A stretch of 64,000 bases of DNA from an uncultured Oscillospiraceae bacterium. GTDB taxonomy: Bacteria; Bacillota; Clostridia; Oscillospirales; Oscillospiraceae. The notes under the pieces were generated by a model that saw nothing but the letters and a program-made list of their open reading frames with translations, had not been told where the DNA came from and searched no databases. The first letter of the stretch is position 1; each line of letters opens with the position of its first letter. Shown piece after piece: positions 59,104 to 64,000 of the stretch. A program made the translations under genes and the position numbers. The DNA lies in the NCBI GenBank assembly GCA_947625355.1, contig CANQOA010000006.1:1-64000 (forward strand), given 5' to 3'.

Positions 59104-60423
59104 ATGACGGATCGGGAAAAACTGGAAGAAAATTTTGAGGACGCCCTGTTCGCGCTGCTGATGGACGACATCGCCAGAGAGGAGGGCGAGCGGCTGCTGC
59201 GGGAAAACGAGGCGCTGCAGGCCGATCCCAACGCCCCCAGGCCGGACGAGGAGCGCTGCATGCGGACCATCCGGCGCGCCGCCGCCCGGCACAAAATGGC
59301 CGCGGCGGCCCGAAAGCTGGGCAAGGCGTCCGGCCGGGCCGCGGCGGCAGTGCTCGTGTTCGTGATGCTGGCCGCGGGGGCCTATAGCCTCTCGCCGGGG
59401 CTTCGGGCGGGCACGGTGGACCTGCTGCAGGGCATGGACCGGCGGGTGGAGGTGCGCCAGAGCGCGGAGGCTGGGCCGACCCAGCCGCCTGCCCCGGAGG
59501 ACGCGCTTTTGCCCCCGGCGGCGACGGACGCGCCCATGCCCGCCACGGCCGTTCCTCTTGAGACGGACGCGCCGACGGCGACCGAGATCCCGGCGACGGA
59601 GCCGCCCCAGAGCGGCGCGGCGGGCCCCACGGCTCCCCCGGCGGCGACGGACGAGCCAATAAAAGCCGCTGTTGCGCCTTCGGCCGCGGCCCAGACCCCG
59701 GCGAAAGAGGAGAAGCGGTCCGCGCTGCCAGAGCCGACCGCGCCGGCGAGCATCGCCGTGACCCCGGAGCCGGTCATACCGGCGGAAGAGGATATGCCCG
59801 TGGCCGTCGGCCTCACACCGGCGGCGACGCCGGAGCTGCCCCCGGTCCCGGCGGAGGATGAAGCGCCGCCCGTGACGCCGGAGCCCCCGGCCCCGGAAGA
59901 GTCGGCCGCGCCGCCGGAAGAGACCCAGGAGCCGGTCGTACCGGAGGAAGAGGACGTGCCCACGGCCATCGGCCTCACGATGGAGGATCGGTCCGAAGCA
60001 CCCGACGCCGCGGCGGAGGACGGGACCGAGCCCACGCCCGCCCCGGAGCAGGAGGGCCTGGATTTTGACCCGGAAAAGCATGTCCCGGAGGGCTATGCCC
60101 TGGCCGCGCCGGAGGGTGAGCCCTCGCCCGCGCCGGTCCCCGGCCGGCTGGAGGTGCTGTATACGGGCCCGGAGGGGGAGACGGTACGGCTGGAGCTGAC
60201 CGCCGTCACGGACGGGACGGCCCCTGACCGCGGCCCGTCGGACGCAGATCCGGGCGAGGCAGTCGCCGTGGGCCGGTCGCTGGCGACCCTGACGGACAAA
60301 GACGGCGAGCGCCGCATCTGCTGGCTGGACGAGACGCGGCAATTGTGGGTGTGCATCACGGCCTCGGACATGACCCGTGAGCAGCTCATCGCCTACGCCG
60401 GCGGGCTGTTCCCCGCGGCGTGA
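59104..60423 (+). CDS. Putative anti-sigma factor with Pro/Glu-rich stalk and DUF4367-like end
   Basis: 439 aa. Residues 1-75 form a soluble, charged, helical domain (no HxxxCxxC zinc motif), 79-96 are one membrane span (AAAVLVFVMLAAGAYSL), 110-345 are an extended Pro/Ala/Glu/Thr-rich stalk with two imperfect copies of PEPVIPAEEDMPVAVGLT / QEPVVPEEEDVPTAIGLT, and the final 90 residues resemble DUF4367 (RRICWLDETRQLWVCITASD, MTREQLIAYAGGLF). Divergence from the ECF sigma gene and an ECF promoter in front argue for an anti-sigma role. The external end could sense wall or surface signals. Annotation by context; sequence identity to known anti-sigma factors cannot be judged. Confidence 0.65.
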   Translation: MTDREKLEENFEDALFALLMDDIAREEGERLLRENEALQADPNAPRPDEERCMRTIRRAAARHKMAAAARKLGKASGRAAAAVLVFVMLAAGAYSLSPGLRAGTVDLLQGMDRRVEVRQSAEAGPTQPPAPEDALLPPAATDAPMPATAVPLETDAPTATEIPATEPPQSGAAGPTAPPAATDEPIKAAVAPSAAAQTPAKEEKRSALPEPTAPASIAVTPEPVIPAEEDMPVAVGLTPAATPELPPVPAEDEAPPVTPEPPAPEESAAPPEETQEPVVPEEEDVPTAIGLTMEDRSEAPDAAAEDGTEPTPAPEQEGLDFDPEKHVPEGYALAAPEGEPSPAPVPGRLEVLYTGPEGETVRLELTAVTDGTAPDRGPSDADPGEAVAVGRSLATLTDKDGERRICWLDETRQLWVCITASDMTREQLIAYAGGLFPAA

Positions 60424-60520
60424 GGCTGGCGCGGCAAGACGCGCCTGATGACAGTGAGATCGCCGCGTGAGCGGCAACAAAGATAAAAGCGAAAGGCATA
60501 ACGAGAAAGGAGCGATCACC

Positions 60521-62887
60521 ATGCAAAAGCATTTGGCCCGATCCATCAGCGTTTTCCTGGTCGCCGTGCTGGCCCTGGCGGGGCTTGCCGCCATGCCGGC
60601 CCTGGCGATGGAAGAACCGACGCCGTATATCCCCGGGACCCCGCCGGAGCCCATGGAGTGGGAGGCGGAGGACCCGGCAGAGTCGACGGCCCCCGCGGAG
60701 GGCACCGGCTGGAGCGAGAACCACCACTACTATTATGACCGCGGCTTGCTCCTGACCGGCGCGCAGGTCATCGACGGCGAGCGGTACTATTTCTCCGAGA
60801 CGGAGCCTCGGGGGCGGGTCTACACCGACACCATCTATTACGATAAGGCCGAGAAGAAGTACTACTGCGCGGATCTGGACGGCGCGGCGCGCAGGAACAG
60901 CTGGTACTGCGTCGAGGACCTGGCGGAGGAGCCCTGGTACTACTTCGGCCCGGACGGCGCCATGGTCACCGGCTGGCAGCAGATCGGCGATACGTGGTAC
61001 TACTTCGACGAGCAAAAGGGCACGTACGACGAGTCGCTCGACATGTGGCTCAATCCCACCCTGGGCCAGCGGCAGTATGGCTGGCTCTGGAAGGATAAGA
61101 ACTGGTATTTCCTGGACCCGGACACGGGCGCGATGGCCACCGGTCTGTACATGGTGGGCAACCGGGGATACTACTACTTCAGCGAGGAGCATGACGGCTC
61201 CTTCGGCGTCATGCGCAGCGGCTGGATCCTGCTGGGCGACGAGTACTGCTACTTCGACAAGGACGACGGCCTGATCACCTCCGGCTGGGTCTGGGATGGC
61301 AAGAAGTGGTACTATGTGGACAGCGAGGGCCACCCCCTGTCCGGCTGGCAGCAGATCGGCAGCAAGACGTTCTACTTCAACGAGAAGCATGACGGCTCCT
61401 TCGGCGCCATGTGCAGCGGCGCGGTGAAGGTGGGCGACGAGTACTTCTTCCTGGACAAGGACAACGGCCTCGTGAAGTCCGGCTGGGGCAGCTACAAGAA
61501 CGGCTGGTACTATGTGGACGACGAGGGCCATCCCCTGACCGGCTGGCGGCTCATCGACGGCGAAACCTATTACTTCCAGCCCCGCCAGACCAGCGCCTAT
61601 GGCAGAGCGCTGACCGGCTGGCAGCAGATCGGCGGATACTGGTACTATTTCAACCCCCTTCACAACGGCCATTTCGGCGCTCTGATGACCGGATGGGTGA
61701 CCGTGGACGGCGAGAAGTTCTATCTGGACCCGGCGACGGGGCGGATGACCTATGGCATGCAGACCATCGGCAATGAGCAGTACTATTTCAGCGAGCAGCA
61801 TGACGGCTCCTTCGGCGTGATGCAGACCGGCTGGGTGCTGCTGAACGACGGGTATTACTACTTCAAGGAGGACGGCGCGCTGCTCAGGGGCGTTACCTTC
61901 CAGGACGCCGGCAGGGAGTATACCGTGAACTTCAAGGGCCGGCTGGTATCCGGCTGGGCGCCTGACGGGGCCAGCTATTTCGTCAACGGCATGGCCGTGT
62001 CCGGCATGCGCCTGATCGACGGCGACTTGTACTATTTCGACGAGCATGCCCCGCTGGGCGGCAAGTACGTCAACAAGTCCTTTGAGGACCCCAGCACGGG
62101 AGCCACCTATTTCGCCGGCGCGGACGGCGCCGCGATCAAGGATACCTGGCGGCGCACGCAGTGGCCCGACGGCGACGGATGGGAGTACTATGGCTCCGAC
62201 GGCGCCAGAGCCGCCGGCTGGACCGAGATCGGCGGTTACCGGTACTACTTCTATGACGGCGAGGGCAAGCCGCCCCAGCTGAGCGGCGTGTGGCACCGTC
62301 CCGCGCTGGGCCAGATGGTCACCGGCTGGATGGAGCTGGAGGACGGCACGTATTATCTGGAGGACGACACCGGCCGGCTGGCCGTCGGCGTGCGGTACGT
62401 GGGCGAGGAGCTCTATAACTTCGGCAGCGACGGAAAGCTGCAGGAGGACTGGCAGCCTGGCGAGGATCTGAAGCCCTCCGGCCGCTGGCTCACCGACGGG
62501 ACCTGGCGCTGGTACGACCCCAAGACCGGCATGCAGATGGATGGATTCGTCCGCCTGGAGGACCAGCTCTACTATACCGATCCCGCCGCTGAGGAGGCGC
62601 TGGTCGGCTGGGTGGAGGTCGACGGCGAGACCTATTACATCCATCCCGAGACCGGCCATGTGCTCACCGGCTGCCGCCTGATCGACGGCGCGTGGTACTG
62701 CTTCGATGAGCGGACCGGCGCTCTGGTCACCGGATGGATGGACGTGGAGCAGGTGGGCTGCCGCTACTTCCAGCCCAAGACCGGCGCGATGGCGGTGGAC
62801 GCGGAGCTGAGCATCGACGGCAAGACGGTCCGGTTCGACGAGACCGGCGAGGCCTTTGACAGGGCCGGCTCTCCCCTCTATCAGTAA
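60521..62887 (+). CDS. Secreted protein made of choline/glucan-binding-type repeats
   Basis: 788 aa. Signal peptide (ARSISVFLVAVLALAGLAAM then PALA-ME), a short acidic Pro-rich segment, then more than twenty cell-wall-binding repeats of about 20-24 residues with the pattern TGWQQIGDTWYYFDE / SGWVWDGKKWYYVDSEGHPL. No catalytic domain is visible between the repeats. Such repeats bind choline on teichoic acids or alpha-glucans. A role as surface coat, adhesin or wall-bound scaffold is likely. AAAGGAG precedes the ATG. It follows the anti-sigma-like gene by 97 bases on the same strand with no terminator, so it may be in the ECF regulon. Confidence 0.85.
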   Translation: MQKHLARSISVFLVAVLALAGLAAMPALAMEEPTPYIPGTPPEPMEWEAEDPAESTAPAEGTGWSENHHYYYDRGLLLTGAQVIDGERYYFSETEPRGRVYTDTIYYDKAEKKYYCADLDGAARRNSWYCVEDLAEEPWYYFGPDGAMVTGWQQIGDTWYYFDEQKGTYDESLDMWLNPTLGQRQYGWLWKDKNWYFLDPDTGAMATGLYMVGNRGYYYFSEEHDGSFGVMRSGWILLGDEYCYFDKDDGLITSGWVWDGKKWYYVDSEGHPLSGWQQIGSKTFYFNEKHDGSFGAMCSGAVKVGDEYFFLDKDNGLVKSGWGSYKNGWYYVDDEGHPLTGWRLIDGETYYFQPRQTSAYGRALTGWQQIGGYWYYFNPLHNGHFGALMTGWVTVDGEKFYLDPATGRMTYGMQTIGNEQYYFSEQHDGSFGVMQTGWVLLNDGYYYFKEDGALLRGVTFQDAGREYTVNFKGRLVSGWAPDGASYFVNGMAVSGMRLIDGDLYYFDEHAPLGGKYVNKSFEDPSTGATYFAGADGAAIKDTWRRTQWPDGDGWEYYGSDGARAAGWTEIGGYRYYFYDGEGKPPQLSGVWHRPALGQMVTGWMELEDGTYYLEDDTGRLAVGVRYVGEELYNFGSDGKLQEDWQPGEDLKPSGRWLTDGTWRWYDPKTGMQMDGFVRLEDQLYYTDPAAEEALVGWVEVDGETYYIHPETGHVLTGCRLIDGAWYCFDERTGALVTGWMDVEQVGCRYFQPKTGAMAVDAELSIDGKTVRFDETGEAFDRAGSPLYQ

Positions 62888-62900
62888 AAGACATACATAC

Positions 62901-62942
62901 AGCGCCCCGGGACTGAGGTCCCGGGGCGCTTTCCGGTTTTTA
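62901..62942. terminator. Terminator after the repeat protein gene
   Basis: AGCGCCCCGGGAC pairs perfectly with GTCCCGGGGCGCT (13 bp) around loop TGAG, followed by TTCCGGTTTTTA. It also lies at the end of the convergent UPF0340 gene. Confidence 0.85.
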
Positions 62943-63491
62943 TCTCAATTTTGCGTCGTAGACCGCCCGGTCGCCGCCGATGAATTTGGGCCGGGTCCGG
63001 GCCGCCAGGACCATGGCCTGGCCGATGGCGCTGTTTTGCAGCTGGACGGGCACGGCGACCTCCTTCAGGTGCATCCCGATGAGCACACCGCCGATGTCCA
63101 GGCCCGCGTCGGCCCGGATGTGCTCCAGGACCACCGCGTTGGGAAGGCAGGCGTAGGCCGCCGTAGCGAAGCTGCCGCCGGCCTTGGGGCGGGGGACTAC
63201 ATTGACGATGTCCAGCCCCGAGGCGGCCTTGGCCTCCACGATCAGAGCCCGGTTCAGGTGCTCGCAGCACTGAGCGGCCAGATAGATGCCCATGGGGTAG
63301 AGCACGTTGTGGATGCCCTCAAAAATGACCTGGCCGATCTCGGGGGCGGAGGCCTGGCCGATACGGCTGCCGGTGACGGCGCTGGTGCTGCATCCCACCA
63401 CCAGGATCTGGCCCCGCCGCAGGCCAGCCGCCTGGACCAGCTCCTCCGCGGCCGCCGCCGCCTGGTCCCGGTAGAGTTCAAGTTCCTTCAT
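62940..63491 (-). CDS. UPF0340 / DUF436 (TIGR01440, YwlG-like) protein
   Basis: 183 aa. Family signatures: QILVVGCSTSAVTGSRIG, QVIFEGIHNVLYPMGIYLAA, QCCEHLNRALIVE, GLDIVNVVPRPKAGGSFATA and IGMHLKEVAVPVQ. Function is unknown in all organisms I know of. A ribosome site lies in the AGAAACGACT upstream region only weakly; GAAAGGAG occurs 10 bases before the ATG. Monocistronic and convergent with the repeat protein gene. Confidence 0.9.
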   Translation of the reverse strand: MKELELYRDQAAAAAEELVQAAGLRRGQILVVGCSTSAVTGSRIGQASAPEIGQVIFEGIHNVLYPMGIYLAAQCCEHLNRALIVEAKAASGLDIVNVVPRPKAGGSFATAAYACLPNAVVLEHIRADAGLDIGGVLIGMHLKEVAVPVQLQNSAIGQAMVLAARTRPKFIGGDRAVYDAKLR

Positions 63492-63619
63492 AGTCGTTTC
63501 TCCTTTCCGCCCGGAGGGTGCGCGTTTTTTATTTTTCTTGTGATACTTTTATATTTTAAATCATTTTTTTCAAAATTACAAGCCCCGGACCGGGACAGGG
63601 GCGGGATGCGAATTTTAGG

Positions 63620-63648
63620 TTGACAGCGCATCACAATTTTTATATAAT
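63620..63648 (+). promoter_or_regulatory. Consensus sigma-A promoter of rpmH
   Basis: TTGACA (63620-63625) and TATAAT (63643-63648) with a 17-bp spacer: a perfect promoter, in a 225-base intergenic region whose left part (63526-63580) is very AT-rich. I see no DnaA boxes there. Confidence 0.93.
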
Positions 63649-63716
63649 GGTGCAGTTGCCAACTACGGCGGTTTGCACCGCTGATGAGTAATACGAAAAG
63701 AAAGGACGATACGAAA

Positions 63717-63851
63717 ATGCTGCGTACCTATCAGCCCAAGAAGCGCCATGCCCAGAAGGAGCACGGCTTCCGCAAGCGCATGAGCACCCGCAACGGCCGC
63801 AAGGTCCTGTCCGCGCGCCGCGCCAAGGGCCGCAAGAGACTGAGCTACTGA
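63717..63851 (+). CDS. rpmH: 50S ribosomal protein L34
   Basis: 44 aa: [20 protein letters not shown] followed by [20 protein letters not shown] and RLSY, a textbook L34. AAAGGA precedes the ATG. It is followed 21 bases later by rnpA, the conserved order in nearly all bacteria. Confidence 0.98.
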   Translation: MLRTYQPKKRHAQKEHGFRKRMSTRNGRKVLSARRAKGRKRLSY

Positions 63852-63872
63852 GAGCGGAACGAGTGGGGAGCC

Positions 63873-64000
63873 GTGAGATTTACCACGTCCCTGAAAAAAA
63901 ACGGTGATTTTCGCCGCGTCTACCGCAAGGGGACAAGCGCCGTGCGCCCGTGTCTTGTGGTCTATGCCCGCCGGACCGGGCGGGAGGAGAACCGCCTTGG
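63873..64000 (+). CDS. rnpA: Ribonuclease P protein component (5' part, cut by window edge)
   Basis: Starts at GTG 63873 with GGGGAG upstream. The visible 42 residues, including RFTTSLKKNGDFRRVYRKGT and RPCLVVYARR, match the N-terminus of RnpA. It binds M1 RNA to process tRNA 5' ends. The rest lies beyond the window. Confidence 0.95.
   Translation, partial: MRFTTSLKKNGDFRRVYRKGTSAVRPCLVVYARRTGREENRL

Noticed and set aside
60720-62860. Regularly spaced repeats that could suggest a CRISPR array
   Set aside because: The repeats are in frame, imperfect and encode Trp/Tyr/Gly-rich wall-binding modules; there are no identical repeats with unique spacers and no cas genes.
63526-63600. AT-rich stretch as a replication origin
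   Set aside because: No DnaA boxes, no dnaA or dnaN nearby, and the stretch is short; a strong rpmH promoter explains part of it.

Overview
The window is high-GC, gene-dense Firmicutes-type chromosome. It carries consensus sigma-A promoters, AGGAGG ribosome sites, a Gram-positive style muropeptide-rescue gene set, a Pel cluster with no outer-membrane parts, a MecA-like adaptor, WalJ, and rpmH-rnpA at the right edge. A clostridial gut bacterium of the Oscillospiraceae kind fits best; this is an inference from gene content and base composition, not from a phylogenetic marker.

Layout. 1-700: scar of a mobile element (3' remnant of a large serine recombinase). 0.9-22.7 kb: a large peptidoglycan-scavenging region. 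A plus-strand operon encodes an NlpC/P60 endopeptidase, PP2C-like phosphatase, DppA-like D-aminopeptidase, transglutaminase-like protein and L-Ala-D/L-Glu epimerase, followed by a MurR-like RpiR regulator. Minus-strand genes encode an SGNH esterase, GNAT, MurQ, NamZ, NagZ, a five-gene oligopeptide ABC transporter with two binding proteins, and a beta-lactamase-fold amidase (AmiE-like). A MurK-like sugar kinase closes the region. Together they can import muropeptides, strip GlcNAc and peptide, phosphorylate MurNAc, convert it to GlcNAc-6-P and break down the peptide. NamZ, NagZ and the amidase lack visible signal peptides, so this version appears to work inside the cell.

22.9-30.8 kb: metabolic genes (split transketolase, SCP2-like protein and iron alcohol dehydrogenase in one operon; an ion-transporter-superfamily permease; an M1-type lipoprotein peptidase behind a concentric palindrome; a zinc alcohol dehydrogenase). 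30.9-36.3 kb: minus-strand operon murA-walJ-rlmH-DUF2007-phosphosugar mutase-DUF1002, preceded by a Nudix hydrolase. 37.1-39.2 kb: MecA-like adaptor, smpB, cyclophilin and the tmRNA gene ssrA.

39.3-56.0 kb is the most interesting region: one 11-gene, translationally coupled operon. It encodes a PelD-like c-di-GMP receptor, PelE-like protein, two DUF2194 deacetylase-like proteins, PelF and PelG, followed without a break by two CotH-kinase proteins, a VTC-type polyphosphate polymerase domain protein, a DUF4956 membrane protein and a DUF4832 TIM-barrel-like protein. It reads as a Gram-positive Pel-type matrix polysaccharide machine with an added phosphorylation/polyphosphate module and is preceded by a long structured leader with tandem repeats.

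56-64 kb: cardiolipin synthase, a DUF1349 protein, an ECF sigma factor facing a large anti-sigma-like membrane protein with a matching ECF-type promoter, a giant choline/glucan-binding-repeat protein, a UPF0340 protein, then rpmH and the start of rnpA. No dnaA or DnaA-box cluster is seen next to rpmH. Apart from tmRNA I see no RNA gene, and no CRISPR array.
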